Shown piece by piece: positions 47,302-58,053 of a stretch of DNA of 64,000 nucleotides. Position 1 is the first letter of the stretch, and every line of letters begins with the position of its first letter. Below the pieces are notes generated by a model, which did no database searches, was not told the DNA's origin, and was given only the letters and a program-made list of their open reading frames with translations. The DNA is from Hypsibius dujardini (taxonomy: Eukaryota > Tardigrada > Eutardigrada > Parachela > Hypsibiidae). The translations under genes and the position numbers were made by a program. The DNA lies in the NCBI GenBank assembly GCA_001579985.1, contig LRSR01010243.1, positions 51,698 through 115,697 on the forward strand, given 5' to 3'.

Positions 47302-48832
47302 AACAGACAAACAGACAGACAAACAAACAAACAAAAAGACAAAAAGACCCACGAACAGATAGGCAGACTAAGAGCACTCGGTGTCATATTTTTGCCGTTT
47401 AGGAAAGGAAATTATCCCATCCGCTGCCTGTGAAAGCATCCCCGAAATCATCGAGCAGTTCAGCTAGCCTTCGGAGCTCGACAAGTTCCGCTGCCGTTCG
47501 TGATGGTCGATCCTTCTCCACCGGAACAGTTGGGACAAGCAATGTGACTGTTGTGGGACCGACAAATCCTTCAGTCATTGTAATTGACAGCGCAATGGCT
47601 CCTCCGCCACCGCCGCGTTCCTTTCATTCTCGAAGTGCCTCTCTGGACCTGCAAGGCCAGATGATTGAGAAGAGTGCGAATAAGGGTCCGCATCCGCCGT
47701 CTTCAACTGGCGCTCCACCACAGCTACCCCCAAGGAGTTCACCTTTGGTAGGCTCAACTTTTATTATACTTTATTCGATTGATTCTACAGACTTGCGAAA
47801 GATATATGGATGCTTTGTGTTGTTTTAATGCCGTTAAGTAGATGTGGTGAAGGAAGTAAATGCCATATTAGTTGGCCAAATGTCCTCAATCTTTGTCCGG
47901 GGGAATGGAATGCAGTTAATGCAGCTAATACAGCAGTATTTACAGGCACTCTTTTCTTAAAAATGCAATTGTTGCCAATGATTATTTAAACTAAATTTGC
48001 AAAAGAATCCCCCATAAGTTAAAAAAAAGGTCTTTACATGGCGCTAACGTTGCAAGTTACAAGTTAAGACTTTTCATTTGAGGCATTTCACCCTTGGTTG
48101 TATTGTGCATTTGAAATACTAATGTTATAATGGTAATGATCTTTTTTAGTCTTTTCTTTATAAAGCAGTTTCTTTTGATGTAGATTGTGAAGATAATGGT
48201 GTTTTATGTGTTGCCAGTTATCTAAGCGACTGGATAGTGCAACAAGTGAATCAGACAACGATTCCCGGATGGCCAACAATAATAACAACTCACATCCCTC
48301 TGCTTCCTCCGAAATGCCCAAGAAGCCTCCACGAGTTAATAAAACAGCAAACAATCGGGTAATGATGGCTTTTTATCACTCCATAAACGATCTTGAAAAG
48401 GTAATTTGGCCATTATTTTGCAGAATGTTTCCTTTACCTCCAATGCCGACCGGCATTGGACTAGCGCATCCTTCCTGCATTCACCTCTTCCAGCTGTCTT
48501 GGACGTGTCCGATTTGTCATTCCCATCTGTTGAGGAAATGTATGTGGTGGCTGCTGGTGACTTTCCTCCTAGATGTCTGTGTCCATGTCTGTCTGTCAGT
48601 GTCTCACAATCTTTCTCTCTGTGTCTGATTGAATTGCCATGACACGTTCCTTTTTGTTTTGAGTCAACGGATGGGTAGACTGGAGATTTGGAGGATGGTG
48701 CAACGACTGCGCACGGTGACGGAAGGGCTTTCCCGACAGAATGTGGACCTGCAGCAGCTGCTGACGGAAGTGGTACTAAAGAAGCGCACCGCGGAACTCC
48801 ATCTGGCCGCGGAGAATGCTCACAAGTCCTGA
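45718..48832 (+). CDS. REPS1/2-like: REPS-type EH-domain protein (RalBP1-associated)
   Basis: Nine exons: 45718-46051, 46333-46536, 46616-46679, 46750-46954, 47090-47158, 47403-47747, 48218-48358, 48424-48539, 48679-48832 (543 codons plus stop). The N-terminus is Pro-rich then acidic. The EH domain starts at [16 protein letters not shown] and includes [20 protein letters not shown] and an EF-hand loop [19 protein letters not shown], then [13 protein letters not shown] as in REPS1. The middle has Pro-rich [12 protein letters not shown] and [10 protein letters not shown] motifs. The C-terminal coiled coil ([20 protein letters not shown]) corresponds to the RalBP1-binding region. The family links Ral signalling to endocytosis. 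The start is the ATG at 45718. Introns carry (GT)n near 46970 and a long (GACA)n tract at about 47234-47300. Confidence 0.9.
47234..47345. repeat. (GACA)n microsatellite in a REPS-like intron
   Basis: Tandem GACA units, perfect over about 60 bases and degenerating into AAACA/AAAAGAC at the right. Similar CAGA/TCTG tracts recur in the introns and flanks of neighbouring genes (about 25890-26070, 42310-42420, 43490-43640, 50575-50640, 51600-51715). Confidence 0.9.
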
Positions 48833-50092
48833 AGATATTGTATTGCTTGTTGAAGCGGCCTTTCTCTCCTAGCCATCGACGTTTGCATATGAGTGGATAG
48901 TTGGCAATTAATCTTTCATTTTGTCCTTGGCAGCACGCGGTTTGAGATGGGATAGGTTTTGCTGATGAAATATGGGTGTACTGACCTTGGTCATAACATG
49001 CGCGCAGTCTAAAGCATTGAGTAATCTGCGATTCTGTGGGATAGAATGAAAGTAGGCGCAATCTTTTGTTCGTCCAGGTAGGTGTGCAGGTGCGGCCGGG
49101 CTTTCTCCTCCCTCAAGCACTTCTTCACGCTACAGGGCGCACCTCCTTTCACTCTGGCGGTGGCGGCATCCTTTATCCTTTGCTTTTGAAAAGCAAGGAA
49201 ATGACAAGATTTATACTCTACTCGGGTAGGTACTCGGTCTGTCAATAATAGGTAGAAGAAATAAGCCGGTTTTGGGCTGAGAAAATGCAAGAGGAGGAAT
49301 GCAATGGACAATGGACAATTGCTTGCTTCGCATACCTCAAGATTACTCACCAAACACTCTTAACGCCTTTACTGCATATGAAAATCAATCAAGTTAACAC
49401 GCATTCCAAAGGTCTTGATTACATTGCTCCCTCCACACACACATTGGGAGGTAGTGTATAAGAAGAGGTAAACTACTACACGAACCTTTTTCTTTTTCCC
49501 TTCACATAATAAAATATAAAGAACAATTTTATTCTTCATTATATTTAACAGTTACTAGTACCCTCTTCAAATAAGAGAACTCGCTAATGGAATTTCATTT
49601 AAAATTAAATTTGCATTATGCTAAGACTGAAAATATTGAAAAGTCTCAAACACTCACTCAAACAATTATTTGAACATTTTTCTAAATAAATGTTATACTG
49701 CAATAAGTAAATGCGTAAGTAGTTAATTATTAATGATATACCTAGCACAGATGAAAAAGTTGCAGAAGGCATTTTCCCGACAAACTATTGGCTATGGACT
49801 GTGGATCAAGGATTGGGGGCGTGGTTGACGAGGTACACAAGAATTTCGCACCTTTTCAACACTCGCCATTCCTTCCCTTCCTTTCCCAATGAGACTCAGA
49901 CAAAAGAGAGTCTCTCTTCCTTTTCCTCTGTCCAAATGATTTGAGGAAGGAAAGTGATTGCAAGCATAAAACGCCTATTACCCTTTTATTATTCTTACTC
50001 AAACCCTTTTTATCGATGTAAAATATGACATTTAACCGTTTTGCCCGTCTAGACTTTAGTCAAGATCACTTGACAGCTCCAAGGTCTTTACG
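48833..50092. other. Intergenic between REPS-like and BMP-like genes
   Basis: About 1.26 kb. Minus-strand frames at 49353-48990 contain possible splice signals but no recognisable domain and are not called. The rest is AT-rich, and the last part probably holds the 5' region of the BMP-like gene. Confidence 0.4.
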
Positions 50093-52515
50093 ATGATTAT
50101 GCTAATTATCCCACTACTGCTACAGGCAATTACCTTATCTTCCTCAGCGAGGGAGCAATTAGTGATTGACGATGAGGCCATCCGCAAATTAAGCCAAATA
50201 TTCGACATACCCAATCTCAAAAATGCAAGGACAACAGCTCATGCTCCACATCACCTCGACACTTTTATGGCTCTGCAGGACAATATTACTACAAACAACA
50301 AGGACGACATGCAAGATTCACCTTTATCCTATTCCGAGTGGAAACAAAGTCGCCCGGAAGAGAGGATGATGGCCGACGACCACCAGCAAAAAGGTCTCCC
50401 GCAGCCGCCGCCTTACATGATTAATTTGTTCAACACCATCGCCGATCGAGACGGTGTCATGAGACTCCCCAATCCCTATCATGCCAATCTCATCAAGAGC
50501 TTCCCCAACAAAGGTAAGCAAAATAATAATTACGATCCCGGCAGAGGCAGACGCATTAATTCAGTAAACAAACAGGCATACAGACAGATAGACAGATAGA
50601 CAGACACACAGACACACAGGCAAGCAGACGGACAGACAACGCTTTTAAGAATACGCAAAGAAGAAGACAGGCAGAGAATTAAGACTTGTAATTAATTTGG
50701 TTATTGGGTATGTTTGGACAACAGATTTGGTGAGTGAAGGTGGACTTCATTTTGACCTGACGAGCGTACATTCCCGCGAGACAATTCTACAAGCGGAACT
50801 TCATTTGGAGTTATTGCCGCTTCTAACGGCTCATCCACTGGGAGGTGCAAATGAAATTCATCGGAGCATGGAGACAAAGGTCATGCCAAAGACATCTGTT
50901 TCGGTGGAGAGAGAGAAGGAAGAGGATGGTGAAGATGTGTTTGTTGAAATGTACCTGATTGAAAGGGCCTTTCCTCTTCGTAAACGGCTAATCGCCAAGC
51001 GTAGATTAAGCAGACCAACAGCCGGCGGCGGCAACTTCACCGATCTTATTACCATTCGACCCGCTGTTGTTGACTGGATTAATCGCCCTCATCACAACTA
51101 CGGTATACTAATCACACTCATATACCTCTCACAGGGACTGCCTTCACAACATAAATTGTCTAGACTTATTTCAATTACCACAAATTTTCATTTTATTCCA
51201 ATGCCCAATTCAATAGAATCAACCTGGCTTTCTTACTAACCTCCCTTATTTCCCTCATTGCAATCAAATAAAATTCTCATTAATGTTTTACTTGACACGA
51301 AAGCATGAGGTAAAAATAGCCTTCTCTAGAGAAAGTGCCCCTTACTTACTCGCATCACCTTATTCACAGGGTTGCAAATTTCCATCAGCTCGACAGTGCG
51401 AAATGAGGCTGGAGAAATAATTAATTACAGGATTAACAAAGGATCGGACCAAGGTCCAGTCCTCATTCTCTTCATGGATGACGGCAGGCCGGACAGGAAC
51501 CCCAAATACCGAATCAAGAGTAAGACATCTTATAAAATGTACCTGTGTAGTTGACTTTGTGTCTTGCATCACCTGTCAAATATTCTTTCATCGGTCCTAT
51601 CAGCCTGTACACCTGCCTGCCTGCCTTTCGGTTTGTGTGTCTGTCTTCTACACATATCTCTGCCCGTCTATCTGGCTGTTTCTTCGTGTCTTTGGCTCTG
51701 TGTCTGTCTGTGTGGCTTTAGTATAGCGATCAACCTGCAACGGTACTCATGTCTAGGTTCAGCTAAGCAGAATGAATACCTCAAGAACCGTCTAACACGA
51801 CTCGGTCAGGTGGATCTCTATCAGAGCTACAGTTCCGCCGACCAGTTGGACGCGTCCCTTCCGATTCGCCCATCCGCCAGTCAACATCTCGACGCGCAAG
51901 ACATCTTTCGCATTTTCCCGCTCTCATCCTCATCTTCTTCGACAGTTCGGGTGAAACGGTCAAAAAAGTCTTCTCCTCGAAAGAATAAAAGACGCCAAGA
52001 GGTTTCGGTGAAGAAGTATCGCCGGGGACCTAATTCGTCTAAGGGTCCTCGCGGTTCATGTCGGCGGCACGAACTGTACGTTAGTTTCGAGGAGATTGGC
52101 TGGAGCAGTTGGATCATTTCGCCTAAAGGCTTTCAGGTAACCTTTTATATTGGTTGGGCTTGTGATTGAAAGTACAACTAACCGGAAGAGAATGTAAAAA
52201 TGAAGTATGCTTAACGGGGTTGATTGTAACCTCTTTATCTGACATGCAGTGAAATAAAAGATATAAATGGTGTTGTTATAGGCGTTTCACTGCCGCGGAG
52301 ACTGCCACTTCCCGATCGGACAGGAGTCCAAGCCATCCAACCACGCCACCGTCATCAGCATTATTAACCATTTGAAGTTGCATAACAACGTGGGAGCTGC
52401 TTGCTGTGTCCCGGAGAAGCTCTATAGTATTTCCTTATTGTATTTCGATAATGAGCAGAATGTCATTTTGAAACAGTATGACGACATGGTGGCTCAAAGC
52501 TGTGCCTGTAGATGA
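50093..52515 (+). CDS. BMP-like TGF-beta family ligand precursor
   Basis: Five exons: 50093-50513, 50725-51102, 51370-51519, 51727-52136, 52282-52515 (530 codons plus stop). ATG at 50093 gives a signal peptide (MIMLIIPLLLQAITLSSSA). The prodomain spans about 400 residues with DLTSVHSRETILQAELHL, a recognisable TGF-beta propeptide pattern. Multiple basic cleavage sites precede the mature part (RVKRSKK, KNKRR, KKYRR). The mature domain has seven cysteines in BMP arrangement: SCRRHELYVSFEEIGW, FHCRGDCHFPI, AACCVP and SCACR. The single CC and the H-C-x-G-x-C pattern fit BMP/Dpp rather than activin, and the CC implies a covalent dimer. WSSWIISPKGF is the conserved finger 1. Receptor serine kinases and Smads would be downstream. 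AATAAA lies at 52535-52540. A TCTG-rich intron precedes exon 4. Confidence 0.93.
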
Positions 52516-52534
52516 ATGCTCAGGTCTGCTGACA

Positions 52535-52540
52535 AATAAA
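52535..52540 (+). promoter_or_regulatory. Polyadenylation signal of the BMP-like gene
   Basis: AATAAA, 20 bases after the stop codon at 52513-52515. The distance is short but acceptable; a second AATAAA-like site lies near 52618. Confidence 0.5.
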
Positions 52541-52935
52541 CAATCATACTATTTTCAACTCTCTATGTGGTGTGCGTTTAACTGATAAAAAGAAGTAAGC
52601 AAGGCCCCTTCTATATGAATAAACGTTGATCGATCTCACCAGCAACTATTCCAGCTCTTCATCCTCATAGCGATTTGCTTTTTTTATAGCTTATAACTCC
52701 TTCCAACTGGATGGTTACCATTTTTGGAGTTGATATCATGCCCGAATGTATTCCTTTTTGAACGATAAGCGGAAGGCGACTCAAGACTAATCCTAGTGGA
52801 GCTTCACTCACAGTAAGTCATGAGGAATAAATGAGCCCTTAGCTCTTTCAGCGACTCTTCAACTTCAAAAGTCTGCCATTAATTGTCATCAAGACAAAAT
52901 ATTTTGTATTGTTATTTGCAAAAGAAAAAAGATAT

Positions 52936-54285
52936 CTACGAATAGGACCGTGAGGAGGTTCCACCCCGAAGAACCTTGCCGATTTTGCTTCGTTCTTCGA
53001 AGAGGCTGCGAACCATGACTACCTGAAAGAAGAAGATTGAGCATAAGTCTTTCTCACACCATTATGGCTCCGTCTGCCTATATCTTGGCTTTTCTATCTT
53101 TCACGGTCTCTTTGTTTGTTTAACTGCCTCTGTCTGTATATGTATCTTGAATAGGTGTTTCTCTCGCTCGCATTTGTGAATGAGTGTTTGCGACATACTA
53201 ATAGTCACTCTCTTCGTCGGAGCATTATAAATGATGTACTACCGGTGAGATACCTGGACGATGCCGACGCTGACCATGACCACAGTCTGGATGGTGCTGT
53301 AAAAGTTGACTTTTTCAAAGTTGGTCTCGCCGATAATCCGGTCCACTGCTTCGAAATGCTTTACCACTGTCTGCAACCCAAACAGCAATCGTCATTTGAA
53401 TTCTCCTACTCCCTAACCTTCATGGCATGATTGTATCTATTGATCTGTTTGCCAAACTGAGTTGAAACCTTCGTGCCTGAGATTTGATGGATTTTTCCAG
53501 GCTAAGATGAACTCGTCCCAAAGACTGAAATAAGTCCTCCATCTTCATTCCCAACAGATCAATGCCTTTTTCAGCCTGACCCAAGCTGTGGAATTCGCTT
53601 TGATGCGTCTCCTGCATGTCCTCGAATACTTCAAAGAAGACCAGCTTAGGCTGGAAAGTGGAGAAAGAATTATCAAAGCACATTTGGTATTCGCCGGGTT
53701 TGTCGCCGTTCAACTTGTGAAGGTTGTCGCTCTTCCGTTGGTCCGTGATGATGATGCCGCCATGGGGGTCTCGAATGGCCAGGTTTATGTCCAGATCACC
53801 GCCGCTTATCACCTCCAACCAAACAACAAGGAAAGACGCTACAGTAAAAGTATCAATTTTCAATGCTCAAATCAATCAATCACACGAAAAGCCATGATGA
53901 GAGCAGTGCAGCACGAGCAAGGAACATGTCAACAATTCAGCTAAGCAATCAATCAATCAACCAACACGCGTGACAGCCAACTGCCCAAAGTCATGGTAAT
54001 CACTTTCGCTCACTTGATATTCCACCTCGAATGGTTTGTTGGGCGTCGCTAAAACCAAAACACAGACCACAATTAGGAACTTTGCAGGTTGATGAGGAAA
54101 ATGAGCAGAAAAGGATAGGAGAAAGATGGTCCACGTTGCAAAACTCACTCACCGACGTGGTAAAAGCATTCTATCCTCCCCGCGGGAATCTGCACTGTGA
54201 TTGTTGCGCTGTCCGCCAATATTTCTCCCAAAAACGTCAGTATAATTCCTACTGAGAGCCAGTTGCGTTCAATTATTCCAGACAT
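52936..54285 (-). CDS. TMED-like: p24/TMED cargo receptor, with an apparent 1-base frameshift
   Basis: Five exons: 54285-54153, 54048-54014, 53812-53418, 53370-53254, 53022-52936. p24 proteins are type I membrane proteins cycling between ER and Golgi in COPI/COPII vesicles. Visible: a signal peptide after MSGIIERNW, a GOLD domain with the conserved Cys pair (RIECFYH and YQMCFDNSFST), the coiled-coil segment MKMEDLFQSL, a GETNFEKVNFYS juxtamembrane motif, the membrane helix TIQTVVMVSVGIVQVVMV, and a cytosolic RSLFEER tail as in TMED1/5/7. Exon 3 is 395 bases where phases require a multiple of three. The frame before about 53500 and the frame after it differ by one base, next to an A5 run (T5 at 53492-53496 on the plus strand). 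One extra A would restore a 255-residue protein. Sequencing error and true mutation are both possible. Confidence 0.85.
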
Positions 54286-54852
54286 TTTTAAAAATCCTTT
54301 TTGAAAAAAAGAGAATTAAGTGACATGGTTTCGCACATGACGGCTCACCAAATCCGCTACAGTCACATAGCATGCCGTTTGGCACAATACATCTAGTACA
54401 CTGTCACTTTCTTCTTTTTGACAGGCATTTCCACTTGTGCCTCAAAAGTGGGTAAGTTGGGCCAATCTCTGACCACACTAAAAGCCCAAAAAGGCTATCA
54501 GTTATCTTAAGTAGCGCACGCTGTTGGATTAAAATGAAAGATGGGCCCTTGGACACCGTCATAGATTCAATGGCTAAATTGTTTGGCTCCATTCCTCCTT
54601 GACGAAATGACCATGGAACGCATCACTTTAAATGACAAGTCTTCAGTCAAAATAAGCATCCACGAAAAAATGATACCGGTGAAAAAATGACACGATTCAG
54701 GAAGGAGGAAATGAGTGATGACTTGCGGTAAGACTTTTCTTTAGCTTATAATGAAAGAGGGAAAAATAGGGTCGCAGCCGAGCCAATCAGCAAGGAAGGA
54801 TGTCCCATAACCTCATGCCACAAGATGGTTGAGAAAGAGGAAGCAGGAGCAA

Positions 54853-56964
54853 TCAGATTTTATTGAAGGAGGCAATGTCGACGCTCTGAACCAGTTCCTC
54901 GAAAGCTGAAACGGAAAAAACAACGATAAATCTATCATTTTATAACATTTTGTTTGGAGAAAATAAGCGCTCTTAGGCAAAAATAACTACAAACGGAAAC
55001 AATTTGCAAACATTATAAATAAGTCAACAAATATTGTGCTACTAAAAGGAATACTCAATGCATAGAGCCAAAAGTGAAGAGACGATGACACTACTATTTA
55101 AATCAAGTACTGCATTTTTCAAGTTTGTTAAAAAAATAAAACTATAGCGCCAGTTGAAGAAACCCAATGACAATTCTTTCCTTACCTGTAATGGATTCCT
55201 CCAGGAAGTCAGTGCCGACCTTATCGTCCTCCACGACACAAGTGATAACCAACTTCTTGATGCCAAAGGCGACATCGGCAAATTTGGCTACAGCAAAAAG
55301 AAGAGTAAATGGTAAACTACCTTCCGGCAGTTGAAGGCAAGACAACCTACAAGTTCCCCACAGCAGGCCATCGGCTTCGATCGATCGCACGGCCTTCTCC
55401 ATTTCCTTAACGTCCGTCTCGTCGTCCCAAGGCTAAAGGAGGGACCAAATGATACAGGAAAGTCACATCAAGTTAAAGCAAACATTCTTTTGATACCTTC
55501 ACGTCCAAGGTGATCATAGACTTGGCGATGACAGCGGGCTTCTTCGACTTCTTCTCCAGATGGGCGGCTGCTCTAGCGGCTCGGTTCTTCTCCGCCTCCT
55601 CGTCATCCTTCAAGAGAAAAAAACAACAAATCAATCAGCCAATCAATTGATCAATCAATTAGACGAAACACAACTTGCCGAATCACTGCCGAAAAGATCG
55701 ATGTCGTCGTCGGCCTTCTTAGCCTCCTCCTTCTTGGCAGGAGCCGCGGCCTTCGCAGGAGCAGTACCCGCACCGGTCTGGCTGGTCTGAGCAGGGGCGC
55801 CGAGGTTGAGTGAGTTCAACTGATTTTACAAAAAATGTTAAGAGACTTCTTGCACAAAATCTTTCCTTCCCCAACCAGCGACCTCTTTGCGCTCTCACCT
55901 TCTGCTCCAGCTTGGCCAGGGCGTTGACGACTTCCTTGCTGAACTTCTGCACCTCCTGTCGCAGCTCCTTCACCTCACCGTCGATGCGAGTCAACTTATC
56001 CATGGCGCCCGGCATGTTGTCCAAGTTGCACTACAAACATACTACACGGTTAAATATCTCCTTCGACAAGGCTCAACTTCCGACGTCCAACCAAAATTCC
56101 TACCAGATAGCAAAGAAAAGAGGAAAGGAGTAGGACAAGAGAAGCGAAAGCAAAGCCAAGACCTCGAAACGCAAAAGTGAAGAACCGCAATAAAACTCTT
56201 CGCAAGCAAAAGCAACGTGGAAAGGGAGGGGCTTAGATTAAAGCGTGCGATTGGTCGAGGCAACATCAAACGACTAATCAGAAATTACGGTCCACACAGC
56301 GGGGCGGAGTCAGCCAATAGAACAGTCTGAAAAGGCGGGGTCGTTAAAATGACGTCACACTGCTTACGTCATCGATATGAGACTCTTCTGTTCCTGTTGC
56401 CGTTGGTGCTGCTGTTGTTGGAGCTGCTACGGTAACGCTACTTCCGCTACTTCCGCTACTACTCTTCAACGACTCGACAATGTCCTTTCGGATATCCGCA
56501 ATGTCCACCACCAGCTTCGATTTTTTATTCTGATTTTTCCGCGCTCGCTTTTTGGCATTCCATCCGCCACCGTTGCCGGTGGGTGAAACGGGAGATTGCG
56601 GCGAAACAGGAGCAGCAGGAGTTGTAACTGGGACGGCAGTACCGCTACCGGGCTTTGCATCACTAGTGGTTACCTTGCCTCCGGTTTTACTGCCACCAGT
56701 AGCTGCCTTAGTCAGGTCTTTCCCACCGGCTGTTATATTGCCACCACTGCCACCACTGCCACCACTGCCACCACTGCCACCGCTAATACTTAATTTTTTC
56801 AAAGCCTGATTTCGACAGCAAAAATAAAGACCCACCACCGGCGAACACCACAATTAAATTGTGCCATGGCCTACCTGAGCCTTGGATTCGTAGTAGAGGC
56901 GTTCCGCTTTGAAGATGGCAGACACATCCAGGGAGGACTTTTCCTGCAGCAAAGGGTGCACCAT
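54853..56964 (-). CDS. EEF1D: Translation elongation factor 1 subunit delta (eEF1B delta)
   Basis: Eight exons: 56964-56875, 56805-56368, 56030-55899, 55819-55679, 55607-55497, 55432-55351, 55287-55186, 54905-54853 (382 codons plus stop). It is a guanine-exchange subunit that recharges eEF1A with GTP. The N-terminus ([20 protein letters not shown], then ERLYYES) matches the vertebrate eEF1D start (FLAHEKIWFDK ... AERRFYE). Then come a Gly/Ser-rich linker, the [13 protein letters not shown] helix, a leucine-zipper segment ([18 protein letters not shown]), the acidic [10 protein letters not shown] signature, and the exchange domain: [28 protein letters not shown] and [12 protein letters not shown] at the end. 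Intron 4 begins with GC (TCG/GCAAGT). The (GGS)n-like repeat in exon 2 is encoded by a short tandem repeat at about 56742-56784. Confidence 0.94.
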
Positions 56965-58053
56965 TTTCTTGATGAAGGTCGCCGTCCTCGTTATTCAGAA
57001 AAATCGATTCCTGAAATAAGAAGAAAATTTACCGAGAAGCAAAATAGATTTGGCAATTTGAAAGATTACGTGGGATGGGTTGGTCGGGAAGAGGCGAGGA
57101 GAGCGGAACAGGGATTCAATTTCAGCGTGCGTGGAAGCGAATGGAAGCTGATGAAATGAAAACAGCTGCTTGGGACTGTGCATTGCGCACCGCACAACCT
57201 CCAACTGCGCATGGCGCACTGCATAGTGCATACTTCATTTTGCATGGAACTGAACCTCCTTGCGGCTTCCAACTTTTATGAGCCTCTTCCACAACTTTTC
57301 TCCTTTAAAATGGCTAAGGCTTTTGTCAAATTTGAACGATTCATGGCGACTTTTTGAAGATGCGATGGGTCTTAAAATATGAAGTGCACAGTGCGCAGCG
57401 GATTTGATTGAGTGGCCACAAGGCTGCCTACGGTAAAAGCCAGAAGGCATTTTGGCAGGATTTGCCTGAAAAATAGACGTCTTGAATGTCTTGACTAGCA
57501 GTAGAGAAAAAGAGCGTGTATGACGTTGGAAGGATTTTCCGCCCAGGGATAACGTAAACTGATCGTGCGGATATTGTTACTTTAACAGCCTAAAAATAGC
57601 TGGAAGAGGCCGTTCGTTAGAAGGAGGCAGACAAGACAGACATACATCACTCACAGACATTAACGGAGAACGTTGCGCGAGCGGTCTTTTGACCCCTTTA
57701 AATTTTGCCTTGGTAGATTTTAAAATTTTGTTTAGTTGTGAAGGAAGGGCGGGGCGGGGCTAGAGTATTATGATGATTGGAAGATGGAGGGAAGATGTAT
57801 TATTAGTCAGTTGTACGTGGGCCGACATATATGGCCATCAGAAAATGGGCAAAGAAACGTTAATCATCCATCGGCATGCTTCATTTGCTTCATAACTCTT
57901 GCATCCTGTCAACGCAGACTTTTCCTCGTCTCATCGACACTCACTTTGTCGTCAATTGCGCTAAACGGCGCTTGTTAATTTGTTTGCGTACCAACAGATT
58001 CATTAACTGTTCGCTCCTTCGTCGTTGATAACTAACTAATCACCAACAGCACC
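56965..58053. other. Shared upstream region of eEF1D and troponin T
   Basis: About 1.1 kb between two divergent start codons. It contains GC-rich patches near 57180-57235 and 57740-57765 (GGGCGGGGCGGGGC, Sp1-like). No gene is supported. Open frames near 57066-57281 overlap on both strands and look fortuitous. Confidence 0.45.

Noticed and set aside
48336-49061. 241-residue minus-strand open frame
   Set aside because: It lies antisense to the last three REPS-like exons and has no domain; a shadow frame.
48990-49353. Minus-strand frames with possible splice sites after the REPS-like gene
   Set aside because: Two competing frames, no family motif and no partner exons found.
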